Notes: generated by a model from the letters alone, not told the origin. DNA of 64,000 nucleotides from Pseudomonas azotoformans (GCF_900103345.1 NZ_LT629702.1:930001-994000); one strand, 5' to 3'; numbered from the stretch's first letter, positions 1 to 9,369 are shown. Made by a program: numbers and translations.

Positions 1-1620
1 ACCGGGCCGCTGGCCGAAGCTGAAGCCCGTGCCGCGCGCAACTTTGGCGCCGACCACACCTTCTTCGTGATCAATGGCACCTCCACCGCCAACAAGATCG
101 TCTGGCATTCCATGGTTGGGCGCGATGACCTGGTGCTGGTGGACCGTAATTGTCACAAGTCGGTGCTGCATTCGATCATCATGACCGGCGCCATCCCGCT
201 GTACTTGTGCCCGGAGCGCAACGAACTGGGGATCATCGGCCCGATTCCCCTGAGCGAGTTCAGTCCCGAGTCGATCCGCGCCAAGATCGACGCCAGCCCC
301 TTGACCCGTGGCCGTCCGCCGAATGTGAAGATGGCGGTGGTCACCAATTCCACCTATGACGGCCTGTGCTACAACGCCGAGTTGATCAAGCAGCAATTGG
401 GCAACAGTGTCGAGGTGCTGCATTTTGACGAAGCGTGGTATGCCTACGCGGCGTTTCATGAGTTCTTCGCCGGGCGCTACGGCATGGGCACCTCGCGCAC
501 GCCGGACAGCCCACTGGTGTTCACCACTCACTCGACCCATAAACTGCTGGCAGCCTTCAGCCAGGCTTCGATGATCCATGTGCAGGACGGTGGCGCACGC
601 CAGCTCGACCGTGACCGTTTCAACGAAGCCTTCATGATGCATATCTCCACGTCGCCTCAATACAGCATCATTGCCTCCCTGGACGTGGCATCGGCGATGA
701 TGGAAGGCCCGGCCGGGCGTTCACTGTTGCAGGAAATGTTCGACGAAGCCCTGAGCTTTCGTCGCGCCCTGGCCAACCTGCGCCAGCATATCGCCGCCGA
801 GGACTGGTGGTTTTCCATCTGGCAGCCACCTTCGGTTGCGGGGATCGACAAGGTCGTCACCGCTGATTGGTTATTGCATCCCCAGGATGACTGGCATGGC
901 TTCGGTGATGTAGCCGAAGACTACGTGCTGCTGGACCCGATCAAGGTGACGCTGGTGATGCCCGGTCTCAATGCCGGTGGTGCCTTGAGCGATTGCGGGA
1001 TCCCGGCGGCGGTGGTGAGCAAATTCCTCTGGGAGCGTGGCCTGGTGGTGGAGAAGACCGGGCTGTATTCCTTCCTTGTGCTGTTCTCCATGGGCATTAC
1101 CAAAGGTAAATGGAGTACCTTGCTCACCGAGCTGCTGGAATTCAAGCGTAGTTACGACGCCAATATCAGCCTGGCCAGTTGTTTGCCATCGGTGTTTGCT
1201 CAAGGGCCGACGCGCTATCAAGGCCTGGGCCTGCGCGACCTGTGTGACCAATTGCATGGCTGTTATCGCAGCAACGCCACGGCCAAGCATCTGAAGCGCA
1301 TGTACACCGTATTGCCGGAAATCGCGATGAAGCCTGCCGATGCCTACGACCAATTGGTGAGGGGCGAAGTGGAGGCGGTTTCCATCGACGCCTTGCCAGG
1401 ACGCATCGCAGCCGTGATGCTGGTGCCTTATCCGCCCGGCATTCCATTGATCATGCCGGGCGAGCGCTTTACCGAGTCGACGCGCTCGATCATCGACTAC
1501 CTGGCGTTTGCCCGGACGTTCGATAGCAGTTTCCCCGGTTTTGTCGCCGATGTTCATGGGTTGCAACACGAAGATGACGGCAGTGGTCGTTGTTACACCG
1601 TCGATTGCATCAAGGGTTGA
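1..1620 (+). CDS. ldcA: Lysine/ornithine/arginine decarboxylase, PLP-dependent (5' end outside window)
   Basis: The reading frame is open from base 1, so the N-terminal wing domain and start lie upstream; 539 residues are visible. Fold-type I amino acid decarboxylase that removes CO2 from a basic amino acid, probably lysine to cadaverine, in the cytoplasm. The PLP-binding segment HSTHKLL is seen with its lysine at visible residue 181, preceded by the cofactor-contacting HFDEAWYAY segment. A large C-terminal domain follows, ending GRCYTVDCIKG. The text agrees closely with the Pseudomonas LdcA type as I remember it. The stop is followed after 8 bases by a GNAT gene, so the two may be co-transcribed. 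Substrate choice between lysine, arginine and ornithine cannot be proved from sequence alone. Confidence 0.9.
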   Translation, partial: TGPLAEAEARAARNFGADHTFFVINGTSTANKIVWHSMVGRDDLVLVDRNCHKSVLHSIIMTGAIPLYLCPERNELGIIGPIPLSEFSPESIRAKIDASPLTRGRPPNVKMAVVTNSTYDGLCYNAELIKQQLGNSVEVLHFDEAWYAYAAFHEFFAGRYGMGTSRTPDSPLVFTTHSTHKLLAAFSQASMIHVQDGGARQLDRDRFNEAFMMHISTSPQYSIIASLDVASAMMEGPAGRSLLQEMFDEALSFRRALANLRQHIAAEDWWFSIWQPPSVAGIDKVVTADWLLHPQDDWHGFGDVAEDYVLLDPIKVTLVMPGLNAGGALSDCGIPAAVVSKFLWERGLVVEKTGLYSFLVLFSMGITKGKWSTLLTELLEFKRSYDANISLASCLPSVFAQGPTRYQGLGLRDLCDQLHGCYRSNATAKHLKRMYTVLPEIAMKPADAYDQLVRGEVEAVSIDALPGRIAAVMLVPYPPGIPLIMPGERFTESTRSIIDYLAFARTFDSSFPGFVADVHGLQHEDDGSGRCYTVDCIKG

Positions 1621-1628
1621 GGATGGTT

Positions 1629-2210
1629 ATGCAAGCTGTAATGAACCCGAAGTATCCGGGGCTCAGTGTACGGGTCGCCGACGAGGGCTTTGATGCCTAC
1701 GTGTGGGGTAATGACTTCAGCTTTGAAGTCAGCGCCTACGGTGAGCCGCAAATGGGCAGGCGGGTCGACCAGTGGCCCGTGGAGCGTATCTTGCCGTACC
1801 GCAAGTGCTACGGCATTGACCCTGAGGAGTTCGCCAGTTTCCGTGACGCGCCCGACAGTGCGATCTTCATGGCTTACCTGGACGACCGTGCGGTGGGGCA
1901 CATCGTGGTCAGCACCAATTGGAACGGCTTTGCCCATGTCGACGAGTTGGCGGTGGCCCTGCCTGCGCGACGCCATGGGGTGGCCAAGGCACTGCTGGAT
2001 GTGGCGCAGTTCTGGAGCCGCAAGAAAAGCCTGCCCGGCATGATGCTCGAAACCCAGAACAACAACCTCGGTGCCTGCCGTTTGTATGAGCGTTGCGGTT
2101 ATGTGATGGGCGGCATCGACCACCTGCGCTATCGCGGTATCGACCCGCAGACCCGCGAAGTGGCGATATTCTGGTATCGGTTGTTCAAGAGCGAAGCCGA
2201 CAACGCTTAA
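1629..2210 (+). CDS. GNAT acetyltransferase resembling streptothricin N-acetyltransferase (SatA/Sat)
   Basis: 193-residue acetyl-CoA-dependent N-acetyltransferase. I chose ATG 1629 because TGAGGA (1618-1623, over the preceding stop) is at ribosome-binding distance; in-frame ATGs at 1590 and 1623 lack this. The acetyl-CoA loop is seen as ARRHGVAKALL. It is followed by MLETQNNN, then ACRLYERCGYVMGG, and near the end EVAIFWYRLF. That run of motifs is characteristic of the streptothricin acetyltransferase branch, which acetylates the beta-lysine chain of streptothricin. A lysine-type substrate would fit its place directly behind a lysine decarboxylase gene, but this is inference; it could be a housekeeping acetyltransferase. 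Tail-to-tail with the next gene (4-base overlap). Confidence 0.8.
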   Translation: MQAVMNPKYPGLSVRVADEGFDAYVWGNDFSFEVSAYGEPQMGRRVDQWPVERILPYRKCYGIDPEEFASFRDAPDSAIFMAYLDDRAVGHIVVSTNWNGFAHVDELAVALPARRHGVAKALLDVAQFWSRKKSLPGMMLETQNNNLGACRLYERCGYVMGGIDHLRYRGIDPQTREVAIFWYRLFKSEADNA

Positions 2211-3100
2211 CCCGCCAGCAAACCCTCGGCCTTCTGCGTCACGATCTCCAGCAGCGCATTCAGTGCCGGGGAGGTCGGGCCATCCTTGAGCGTCAGCGCA
2301 TACAGGCTGACCATGATCGGCGGCGACACCGGGCACGCATCCAGCCCGGCCTCGCGTGCGCCGAACGCGGTGAACGGGTCGACCACTGCCAGACCTTCGC
2401 CTGCTTCCACCATGCTGCGCATCATTTGGTAGGTCTGCACCCGCGTCTGCACCACCGGCAGCGGGCGCAAGGCTTGCAGCTTGGCGTCCAGCAGGCGGCT
2501 GAGCGGGTCCTGGCCCTCCAGGCCGATCATCGACTGCCCGGCGAGGTCCTGCAGCGCAATGTACTTCTGCTTTGGTTTCAGCCAGCCATGGGGCGCCAGC
2601 AGTTGCAGCTTGCCCTGGGCGAGTACGGTGCACTGGACCTGCGGGTGTTCCGGGTCATGCAGGCTCAAGCCCACATCGGCTTCGTGCAGCAGCAGGCTCC
2701 TGACGATCTCGCGGGTGGGTTGGCTCGACAGGTTGCAGGGCGTGTCCTGGAAGCGGCGGCGCAACACCGCAATGCTCTGCGGCAACAGCTGATTGGCCAG
2801 GGGCGGTGTGCAGAGCGCGCGCAGGGTAGGGGCGTGATGGTTTTTCAGGCGGCTGGCCAGGCGTTGCACCGGCTCCAGGGCCTCATACACATGGGCAATT
2901 TCCGCCTGCAGTTCCAGGGTTTCCCGGGTGGCCTGCAAGCGCCCGCGTACGCTGGCGAACAGCATGAAGCCCAATTGCTGCTCGGCGTCCTTGAGCGCCG
3001 CGTCCACCTCGCCCACGGAAAGTTGCAACCATTCGGCGGCCGCGCCGAGGTGTCCGGTCTGCAAGATGGCCTGAATCACTTCGATATGACGTAAACGCAT
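2207..3100 (-). CDS. LysR-family transcriptional regulator
   Basis: 297 residues, the usual LysR length. The N-terminal winged helix-turn-helix (about residues 1-60) begins MRLRHIEVIQAILQTGHLGAAAEWL, then the effector-binding type 2 periplasmic fold (about 90-290). The helix-turn-helix is a divergent form: the usual SQPAVS recognition helix is replaced by LQLSVGEVDAAL. It is transcribed away from the small membrane protein gene at 3210. No adjacent metabolic operon is divergent from it, so the target is not evident from context. Effector unknown. Confidence 0.9.
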   Translation of the reverse strand: MRLRHIEVIQAILQTGHLGAAAEWLQLSVGEVDAALKDAEQQLGFMLFASVRGRLQATRETLELQAEIAHVYEALEPVQRLASRLKNHHAPTLRALCTPPLANQLLPQSIAVLRRRFQDTPCNLSSQPTREIVRSLLLHEADVGLSLHDPEHPQVQCTVLAQGKLQLLAPHGWLKPKQKYIALQDLAGQSMIGLEGQDPLSRLLDAKLQALRPLPVVQTRVQTYQMMRSMVEAGEGLAVVDPFTAFGAREAGLDACPVSPPIMVSLYALTLKDGPTSPALNALLEIVTQKAEGLLAG

Positions 3101-3209
3101 CGCCGGAGTCTATGTGCAGCGGGCCGGGTATTCAATAGAATGGCTGCGCTGATCATCAACGACCAAAGCCGGCTGCCGGCATTAACAACAAAAACAGGTC
3201 TGGTCTCAC

Positions 3210-3554
3210 ATGCCTCTACCCTCGATATTTCTCGGGGTAACGGCCAAGCAACTGTTGGTCCTGGTGACCGTAGGGTGCGTGGCTGCTTACTTCTTCAACA
3301 GTCAAAACGAAACCGCGCCGGAAAACCTGGCACTTGAAGCGTTTATCCGTTCCCAGGAACAGGTCGTCGAACAGGTGGGGGCGGTGCTGGGTATTGAACT
3401 GGTCAGGCAGGTAGTGGCGCACCCAGGCTACAACACGGCGGGCTACCAGCGTTCCATGTTCGCGGTGGAGGGGGAGCGGGGGCGATTGGTGGTGACCGTA
3501 AAGAAGATCGAAGGCGAGCAGGGCATTGAAGTGACGGAGATACGCCGCCCGTGA
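3210..3554 (+). CDS. Small single-pass membrane or secreted protein of unknown function
   Basis: 114 residues. A hydrophobic segment near the N terminus (about residues 12-29, AKQLLVLVTVGCVAAYFF) suggests a membrane anchor or uncleaved signal. The rest is soluble, with a repeated valine/isoleucine pattern suggesting beta strands. The ribosome-binding site is weak. It sits alone, divergent from the LysR gene. I do not recognise the family. Codon use is ordinary for the genome, so I take it as a real gene. Confidence 0.6.
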   Translation: MPLPSIFLGVTAKQLLVLVTVGCVAAYFFNSQNETAPENLALEAFIRSQEQVVEQVGAVLGIELVRQVVAHPGYNTAGYQRSMFAVEGERGRLVVTVKKIEGEQGIEVTEIRRP

Positions 3555-3615
3555 TCACCCCAGCCCAGTCAACGCCGTCAATGGCCAGGACTGAGCAGGT
3601 GGATAAGGCGGGATC

Positions 3616-3852
3616 TTATGACGCGAGGGGGGGTTGCGATTCGCGCACGAGAATGGTGCCCGATTGGATCAGCTTGAATTCGTCGCCTTCCAGTTTCTCT
3701 ACACGGTCGCCAATGGCCAGCTTGTAGGTAATGGTAGGTGCCGAGCCAGCCAGGTCGCCTTGCGCCGGGTTGGATTCCTGGAACTCATGCACCGAATACA
3801 CGCGTCCTTCCGCGTCTCTGGCATGAAACTGTCCGACTAGTACTGCTGCCAT
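3616..3852 (-). CDS. Conserved small hypothetical protein, 78 residues
   Basis: I start it at MAAVLVGQFHARD (3852) because AGAGG lies about ten bases upstream; a longer frame to 3906 has no better site. The product is soluble, with no signal or membrane segment, and looks like a small beta barrel: alternating short strands around YSVHEFQES, ITYKLAIGDRVEKL and FKLIQSGTILVRE. I do not recognise the family. It is convergent with nothing and is read toward the gene at 3210. Confidence 0.65.
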   Translation of the reverse strand: MAAVLVGQFHARDAEGRVYSVHEFQESNPAQGDLAGSAPTITYKLAIGDRVEKLEGDEFKLIQSGTILVRESQPPLAS

Positions 3853-4080
3853 CTGTTTAGAACCTCTGGAGATAAACACTCGATTTGCGGTTCTGTAGAC
3901 CGTCATGGAGCGGGGTAGTTTACTTACGAAATAAAAATACTATTCGCTGATGTTTTCAGATGCGTCCTACGTAACGTTAGGCAATGCAAACGGCTGCAGG
4001 ATTATCGAAAACCTTCTGGTGAACCCGTCGCGAAGACTCTATAACTACAAGCTCCTTTAGTCAGACGTCGGGAAACCCCA

Positions 4081-4638
4081 ATGAGCAAGGTCTACACCGT
4101 CGCCGTCGTGGTCGGCAGCTTGAGAAAAGACTCGATCAACCGCAAGGTTGCGCTCGCATTGGCCGAACTGGCCCCTGCCAACCTGAAGTTGAACATTGTG
4201 GAAATTGGCGATTTGCCGCTCTACAACGAAGACATCGACGCTGCATCACCGCCGGCAGCCTACAGTACTTTCCGCAAACAGGTGAGCTCATCCGACGCGG
4301 TGTTGTTCGTGACCCCGGAATACAATCGCTCCGTCCCGGCCCCGTTGAAGAATGCCATCGACGTCGGTTCCCGGCCATACGGGCAGAGCGCCTGGAGTGG
4401 CAAGCCGGGCGCGATCATCAGCGTGTCGCCGGGTGCGATTGGCGGGTTCGGCGCCAATCATCATCTGCGCCAGTCCCTGGTGTTCCTCGATGTGCCCTGC
4501 ATGCAGCAGCCGGAGGCCTACCTGGGCGGCGCAGGCAGTGCGTTCGATGAAGCGGGCAAGGTGTCCGAGAAGACCAAGCCGTTCCTGCAGGCCTTCATTG
4601 ACGCCTATGGCAAGTGGGTGGCCAAACAGCACGGTTGA
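4081..4638 (+). CDS. NADPH-dependent FMN reductase, ChrR/YieF type
   Basis: 185-residue flavodoxin-fold reductase that uses NAD(P)H to reduce FMN-accessible acceptors such as quinones and, in studied relatives, chromate. The phosphate-binding loop GSLRKDSINRK (residues 12-22) and the flavin-contacting PEYNRSVPAPLKNAIDV stretch are both present, as is SPGAIGGFGANHHLRQ, typical of this subfamily. The start has GGGAA upstream. A rho-independent hairpin follows the stop. The chromate role is a family property and is not shown here; quinone detoxification is the more likely physiological job. Confidence 0.9.
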   Translation: MSKVYTVAVVVGSLRKDSINRKVALALAELAPANLKLNIVEIGDLPLYNEDIDAASPPAAYSTFRKQVSSSDAVLFVTPEYNRSVPAPLKNAIDVGSRPYGQSAWSGKPGAIISVSPGAIGGFGANHHLRQSLVFLDVPCMQQPEAYLGGAGSAFDEAGKVSEKTKPFLQAFIDAYGKWVAKQHG

Positions 4639-4646
4639 TTACAAGG

Positions 4647-4676
4647 AAGCCTGGCCGCAATAGCCGGGCTTTTTTG
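4647..4676 (+). terminator. Rho-independent terminator after the FMN reductase gene
   Basis: A 9-base stem AAGCCTGGC / GCCGGGCTT (one T-G pair) with a 7-base loop is followed by six T residues, 9 bases after the stop codon. It also separates this gene from the convergent azoR. Confidence 0.85.
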
Positions 4677-4680
4677 CGGG

Positions 4681-5310
4681 TCAGGCCAGCTGATCTGCCA
4701 ACAACAGAGCGAGCGCCGTGCTGTTCAGGCGCGATGCCTGATCGACCTTCGGCCCCAGGATGGTCTTTTCCACGTACAACGAATGCACGTCCTTCACCCC
4801 GATAAAGCCCAGCCAGGCGTCCATATAGGGCTTCTGGAAATCCATCGCCTGGGCGTCCGGCGCCGAAAAATCCATACCCCGCGCGTACACATTCACCGCT
4901 GTCTTGTTGCGCAATAACCCGCGCAGGCCATGCTCCGGGCTGAACTCGAACAACACATCTTTCTGCGACACCACATCGATAAAGTGCTTGAGCTTGTAAG
5001 GCACCGCGAAATTCCACAGCGGCACCGAGAACACCAGCACGTCAGCCTGATGCAGCTGGGCGGCAAGTGTTTTAAGTGCGGACCAGGCGATGGCTTGTTC
5101 CTCAGTCAACGGCGTACCGCTGAGCCCGGCGTACTTGGCGTCCATCACCGGGCCGTCGAATTCGGGCAGCTCCAGTGCCCACAGGTCCAGCGTATTCACT
5201 TGAGTGTCCGGCGCGTTTTGTTGATAGCGGGCAATAAACTGCCGAGCGATTTCCAATGATGCGGAGCGTTGTTTGCGCGGTGAGCATTCGATGTGCAAGA
5301 GCGTAGTCAT
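4681..5310 (-). CDS. azoR: FMN-dependent NADH:quinone oxidoreductase / azoreductase AzoR
   Basis: 209 residues, flavodoxin-like, cytoplasmic. It reduces quinones and azo bonds with NADH through FMN. Seen: N-terminal HIECSPRKQRSASLEIA, where S/R residues hold the FMN phosphate, PLWNFAVPYKLKHFID (the classic PMYNF/LKxxID flavin motif), and YARGMDF near the isoalloxazine site. I start at MTTLLHIE (5310); the frame runs 13 codons further without a better site. It is divergent from a LysR gene with only 95 bases between starts, so that regulator probably controls it. Confidence 0.88.
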   Translation of the reverse strand: MTTLLHIECSPRKQRSASLEIARQFIARYQQNAPDTQVNTLDLWALELPEFDGPVMDAKYAGLSGTPLTEEQAIAWSALKTLAAQLHQADVLVFSVPLWNFAVPYKLKHFIDVVSQKDVLFEFSPEHGLRGLLRNKTAVNVYARGMDFSAPDAQAMDFQKPYMDAWLGFIGVKDVHSLYVEKTILGPKVDQASRLNSTALALLLADQLA

Positions 5311-5364
5311 GGCAGGCCTCGGATAAAGATGACCCGAGCATTGCAACATAACGCTCTTTGAAAT

Positions 5365-5380
5365 ATAAATCGTGTTTTAT
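5365..5380. promoter_or_regulatory. Candidate operator in the azoR/LysR divergent promoter
   Basis: Perfect inverted repeat ATAAA-6-TTTAT in an AT-rich patch midway between the two divergent starts. The spacing is compatible with a LysR box (T-N11-A type). This is inference from symmetry and position only. Confidence 0.4.
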
Positions 5381-5405
5381 TGGCCGATTAAGCTCATATC
5401 AGAAT

Positions 5406-6257
5406 ATGTTCGATAGCGTATTGCTTAAAACCTTCGTCTGCGTCGTGGACGAGGGCGGCTTCAGTCGCGCCGCCGAGCGTTTACACCTCACGCAATCAGC
5501 GGTCAGCGGGCACTTGCGGCGCCTGGAGGAACAAGTGGGCAAGCCATTGCTCACGCGCACCACGCGTTCTCAACAGCTGACACCAGACGGCGAACGCTTG
5601 ATGGCGTATGCGCGGGGTATCCTGGCGCTGAATCGCAATGCCTGGGCCGAGCTGACGCGCTCGGCGTTCCAGGGAAACCTGCGCGTAGGCGTGTCGGAAG
5701 AGTTTGCGGATGCACGCCTGTTGCGTGAGTTGCAGGAGGTCGCTGCGCAATACCCCGGTCTGCAAATCACCGTGCAAGTTGGCATTCCCGGTTCGCTACT
5801 GGTGTTGATGAAGCAGGGCGAGTTGGATGTGGTGGTGGGGTCGTTGTGTGAATCCAGCGAGCCCGGCCTGGCGTTGTGGCAGGAACCGCTGGTGTGGGCC
5901 TGGTCCGCGCAGCCGATGACGACATTGCCTGCGCCCTTGCCCCTGGCGTTGTTTCCCGAACCATGCCCTTACCGCGAGGCGGCGCTGTCACGCCTGGCCC
6001 AGGCCGGCATCGCCCAGCGCACCGCCATGCTCTGTACGAGCTACGCCGCGCTGCATGCCGCTGCATTGGCCGGGTTTGCCATCGCCCCCATCGCCCGTAG
6101 CCAACTGGTGCCGGGCTTGACGGTGCTCGGCGCCGAACACGGGTTACCCACGCTGCCCGATGCCGAATTCCGCCTGTTCAGTACGCCGGACGCCGACCCT
6201 CGCCTGGTCGAGGTGATCACCCAGGTGGTGGTCCGCTACGGCGCTTCCTTGCGCTAG
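5406..6257 (+). CDS. LysR-family regulator, probable control of azoR
   Basis: 283 residues. Classical LysR helix-turn-helix: FVCVVDEGGFSRAAERLHLTQSAVSGHLRRLEEQ (residues about 9-43, interrupted here only for description), then a ligand-binding domain. I prefer ATG 5406 over 5358 because LysR proteins normally have the recognition helix about 20-35 residues from the start. Divergent from azoR; LysR proteins commonly regulate the divergent neighbour. It is convergent with poxB, with 6 bases between stops. Effector unknown, probably an electrophile or quinone by analogy. Confidence 0.9.
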   Translation: MFDSVLLKTFVCVVDEGGFSRAAERLHLTQSAVSGHLRRLEEQVGKPLLTRTTRSQQLTPDGERLMAYARGILALNRNAWAELTRSAFQGNLRVGVSEEFADARLLRELQEVAAQYPGLQITVQVGIPGSLLVLMKQGELDVVVGSLCESSEPGLALWQEPLVWAWSAQPMTTLPAPLPLALFPEPCPYREAALSRLAQAGIAQRTAMLCTSYAALHAAALAGFAIAPIARSQLVPGLTVLGAEHGLPTLPDAEFRLFSTPDADPRLVEVITQVVVRYGASLR

Positions 6258-6263
6258 CGCGGC

Positions 6264-7988
6264 TCAGCGCAGCCAGTTGGTGCGGGCCAGTTCGATGACT
6301 TCATCACCGCGGCCGCTCATCACCGCCTTGAGCATGTACAGGCTGAAGCCCTTGGCCTGTTCCAGCTTGATGGTCGGCGGCATCACCAGTTCCTGAGTGG
6401 CGGTGACCACATCCACCAGCACCGGGCCGTCATGGGCCAGGGCGCGGCGCAGAGCCGGTTCCAGGTCCTCGGATTGCTCCACGCGGATGCCGAGGATGCC
6501 CATGGCGTTGGACATGGCGGCGAAGTCCGGGTTTTTCAGCTCGGTGCCGGCGTCCAGGTAGCCCGCTGCCTTCATTTCCATGGCGACAAAGCCCAGGGAC
6601 GAGTTATCGAACACGATGACTTTGACTGGCAGGTTCAGTTGCGCCAGCGAGATGAAGTCGCCCATCAGCATGGCGAAACCACCGTCACCCGACATCGAGA
6701 TCACCTGGCGACCTGGGAACGCAGCCTGCGCGCCGATGGCCTGGGGCATGGCATTGGCCATCGAGCCATGGTTGAACGAACCGATCAGGCGGCGCTTGCC
6801 GTTCATCTTCAAATAGCGCGCTGCCCACACGGTGGGTGAACCGACGTCCGCGGTGAAGATCGCATCGTCATCCGCCAACTCACTGAGCAGGCGCGCCACG
6901 TACTGTGGGTGAATCGGCCGATTGGCTTTCGACGGTTGAGCCAAGTCATCCAGCCCTTGGCGGGCTTTTTCATAATGCTTAAGGGACGTGTCGAGAAAGC
7001 TGCGATCAGTCTTGCGGTTCAAGCGTGGCAGCAGCGCAACGATGGTTTCGCTGACGTCGGCGGCGATGCCCAGGTCCAGCGTGGCACGGCGACCGAGCGC
7101 CTGCGGGTTGCGGTCGACCTGGATGATCTTGGCGTCGGTGGGGTAGAACTGACGGTAAGGGAAATCAGTGCCGAGCATGATCAGCGTGTCGCAGTCGAGC
7201 ATGGCGTGGTAGCCGGAGCTGAAACCGATCAGGCCGGTCATGCCCACATCGAACGGGTTATCCCACTCCACATGCTCCTTGCCACGCAGGGCGTGCACCA
7301 CGGGAGCGCCCAGTGCGTCGGCGAGGGCGACCACTTGATCATGGGCACCGGCGCACCCGCTGCCGCACAGCAGGGTAACCTTGCGGCTGCTTTCCAGGAT
7401 ATCGGTGAGGCGTTGCAGGTCCTGTTCCGCCGGCAGCGTACGCGGTGCATGCAGGGCGGGCCACGGCTTGAGTTTGTCCTCGACCTCCAGCAGCGATACA
7501 TCGCCCGGTATTACCACCACCGCCACGCCGCGATTGAGGATCGCTGAGCGCATGGCGCGATGCAGCACCTGGGGCATCTGCTCGGGGTTGGTGACCAGTT
7601 CGATAAAGTGGCTGCACTCCTTGAACAGTTCTTGCGGATGGGTTTCCTGGAAGTAGTTCAGGCCAATCTCTGAGGATGGAATTTGTGCGGCAATCGCCAG
7701 CACTGGCACATGGTTGCGATGGCAATCGAACAGCCCGTTGATCAAATGCAGGTTGCCCGGCCCGCAACTGCCGGCGCACACCGTCAGCTCGCCAGTAGCC
7801 GCCGCTTCGGCACCGGCAGCAAAGGCCGCCACTTCCTCGTGACGCACGTGCATCCATTCGATGCTGTCCATGGTGCGCAGCGCGTCGGTGAGACCGTTGA
7901 GGCTGTCGCCGGTCAGGCCCCAGATGCGCTTGATGCCCGCCTGTTCAAGGGTGGTCGCCAGTTGCTGGGCCAGGTTGATTTTCGCCAT
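6264..7988 (-). CDS. poxB: Thiamine-diphosphate-dependent pyruvate oxidase / pyruvate:quinone oxidoreductase
   Basis: 574 residues, start at MAKINLAQ with TTGGAG upstream. It converts pyruvate to acetate and CO2, passing electrons through FAD to ubiquinone at the inner membrane. Three domains in order: Pyr domain with the catalytic glutamate in [10 protein letters not shown] (E51), the central FAD-binding domain, and the PP domain with the ThDP/Mg motif GDGGFAML ending in DNSSLGFV. The C-terminal tail [23 protein letters not shown] resembles the lipid-activated tail of PoxB. Acetolactate synthase is the main alternative, but the tail and absence of a small subunit argue against it. Confidence 0.88.
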   Translation of the reverse strand: MAKINLAQQLATTLEQAGIKRIWGLTGDSLNGLTDALRTMDSIEWMHVRHEEVAAFAAGAEAAATGELTVCAGSCGPGNLHLINGLFDCHRNHVPVLAIAAQIPSSEIGLNYFQETHPQELFKECSHFIELVTNPEQMPQVLHRAMRSAILNRGVAVVVIPGDVSLLEVEDKLKPWPALHAPRTLPAEQDLQRLTDILESSRKVTLLCGSGCAGAHDQVVALADALGAPVVHALRGKEHVEWDNPFDVGMTGLIGFSSGYHAMLDCDTLIMLGTDFPYRQFYPTDAKIIQVDRNPQALGRRATLDLGIAADVSETIVALLPRLNRKTDRSFLDTSLKHYEKARQGLDDLAQPSKANRPIHPQYVARLLSELADDDAIFTADVGSPTVWAARYLKMNGKRRLIGSFNHGSMANAMPQAIGAQAAFPGRQVISMSGDGGFAMLMGDFISLAQLNLPVKVIVFDNSSLGFVAMEMKAAGYLDAGTELKNPDFAAMSNAMGILGIRVEQSEDLEPALRRALAHDGPVLVDVVTATQELVMPPTIKLEQAKGFSLYMLKAVMSGRGDEVIELARTNWLR

Positions 7989-8065
7989 GAAGAACTCCAA
8001 TCGTCAGTGAGGTTAAAAACTGCTGATCAATAGGGGACAGTTCGATCACGGCGAATGCTCCGCCT

Positions 8066-9298
8066 TTAATGTGAAGATTGCGTCATGGCCGCACGGTATT
8101 GTCGGGTGCGCCGGGCCAGAAACCATTGGTCACGCACCAGCGCCATGCAGGGCGCGACGTTGGCCTTGGGCAAATGGCCGCGGCTGAGGCGGCGCATCTG
8201 GTAGCGCACCACGGCGAGAATGGCCAGGGATGCCAGGGGCTTGCGTTTCCAGTCGATGGGTTTGAGTTGCGGGTTGGGGTCGCGGCCTTCGCGCCAGTGC
8301 TGGATCAGTTGCGGCTCCAGCGTCAGGGCGGTGGCGATGCCGGCCATGGCGATGCCGCTGTCAAGCACTTGTTGCACGATGGGCAGGCGACGGATGCCGC
8401 CGGTGACCATTACTGGCATCTGGGCAATGGCCGCGACTTCGCTGGCGAATTCAAGAAAATACGCCTCACGGGCCAGGGTCCGGCCGTCCCGCGCTTCGCC
8501 TTGCATGGCCGGTGCTTCATAGCTGCCGCCGGACAATTCCAGCAGGTCGATGGACAGCGGGTTGAGCATCTCGACCACGGCGCGTGCATCCGCTTCTTCG
8601 AACCCACCACGCTGGAAATCAGCGGAGTTGAGTTTGACCGACACACAAAACGACGGGCTGACACAGGCACGCACCGCACGGATCACGTCCAGTAGCAGGC
8701 GTGCACGGTTCTCCAGTGAACCGCCCCAGCGATCCGTACGTTGGTTGCTCAATGGCGACAGGAACTGGCTAAGCAAGTAGCCATGCGCACCGTGGATCTG
8801 CACGCCGGTGAAGCCGGCTTTTTCGGCCAGGCGTGCGCTGGTGGCGAAGCGCTGGATCACGTCCTGGATGTCGGCCTCGGTCATGGCCTTGGGGGTGGCA
8901 AACATCTTTGAGAAACCGCCCAGGTCGAGCGCCACGGCGGACGGTGCAACGGCCTGCTGGCGCAGATTGGCGGGTGTCTGGCGTCCTGGGTGGCTGAGTT
9001 GCAACCAGAAGTGCACGTTCTTGCGCCGCGCCACGTCTGCCCATTCGCGAAAGCGCTGCAGTTGTTGCTCGTCTTCAAGGGCGACGCCGCCGGGGCCGGT
9101 CATGGCACGGCGGTCGACCATCACGTTGCCGCTGATCAACAGGCCCGGCTCGCCGTCGGCCCAGGCCGCGTAGAGCTGTTTCAACTCAGGGGAGGGCGCT
9201 TGGCGGGCATCCGCCATGTTCTCTTCCATCGCCGCCTTGGCGATACGGTTGGAAAGGACTTGGCTATTGGGCAGTTGCAGGGCTTCAAAGGGTGACAT
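8066..9298 (-). CDS. Old Yellow Enzyme family NADH:flavin oxidoreductase
   Basis: 410-residue FMN-containing (beta/alpha)8 ene-reductase. Seen: LSHPGRQ near residue 115, the paired histidine segment IHGAHGYLLSQFLSP near 178, and RTDRWGGSLENR, all diagnostic of this family. Start MSPFEALQL (9298) has CAGGAG seven bases upstream. The C-terminal 50 residues (QMRRLSRGHLPK and on) are a basic extension beyond the barrel. It is divergent from a MerR regulator with a MerR-type promoter between them, so expression is likely induced by an electrophile or oxidant. Physiological substrate unknown; related enzymes reduce enones, nitroesters and N-ethylmaleimide. Confidence 0.9.
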   Translation of the reverse strand: MSPFEALQLPNSQVLSNRIAKAAMEENMADARQAPSPELKQLYAAWADGEPGLLISGNVMVDRRAMTGPGGVALEDEQQLQRFREWADVARRKNVHFWLQLSHPGRQTPANLRQQAVAPSAVALDLGGFSKMFATPKAMTEADIQDVIQRFATSARLAEKAGFTGVQIHGAHGYLLSQFLSPLSNQRTDRWGGSLENRARLLLDVIRAVRACVSPSFCVSVKLNSADFQRGGFEEADARAVVEMLNPLSIDLLELSGGSYEAPAMQGEARDGRTLAREAYFLEFASEVAAIAQMPVMVTGGIRRLPIVQQVLDSGIAMAGIATALTLEPQLIQHWREGRDPNPQLKPIDWKRKPLASLAILAVVRYQMRRLSRGHLPKANVAPCMALVRDQWFLARRTRQYRAAMTQSSH

Positions 9299-9326
9299 GG
9301 GTTGACTCCTGAGCAGGGGAGGCCCC

Positions 9327-9357
9327 AGGCTAAGCTTAAAGGTAACTTTAAGGTCAA
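9327..9357 (-). promoter_or_regulatory. MerR-type promoter and operator of the Old Yellow Enzyme gene
   Basis: On the minus strand TTGACC (-35, 9352-9357) and TAGCCT (-10, 9327-9332) are 19 bases apart. The overlong spacer holds the perfect dyad CTTAAAG-GTAA-CTTTAAG (9335-9352). A 19-20 base spacer carrying the dyad is the known signature of promoters that MerR-family activators untwist. The -10 match is only 3 of 6, as expected for an activator-dependent promoter. Confidence 0.75.
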
Positions 9358-9369
9358 GCAGGCATTTCG

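Noticed and set aside
1593..2633. 346-residue minus-strand frame across the GNAT and LysR genes
   Set aside because: Shadow of two well-supported genes.
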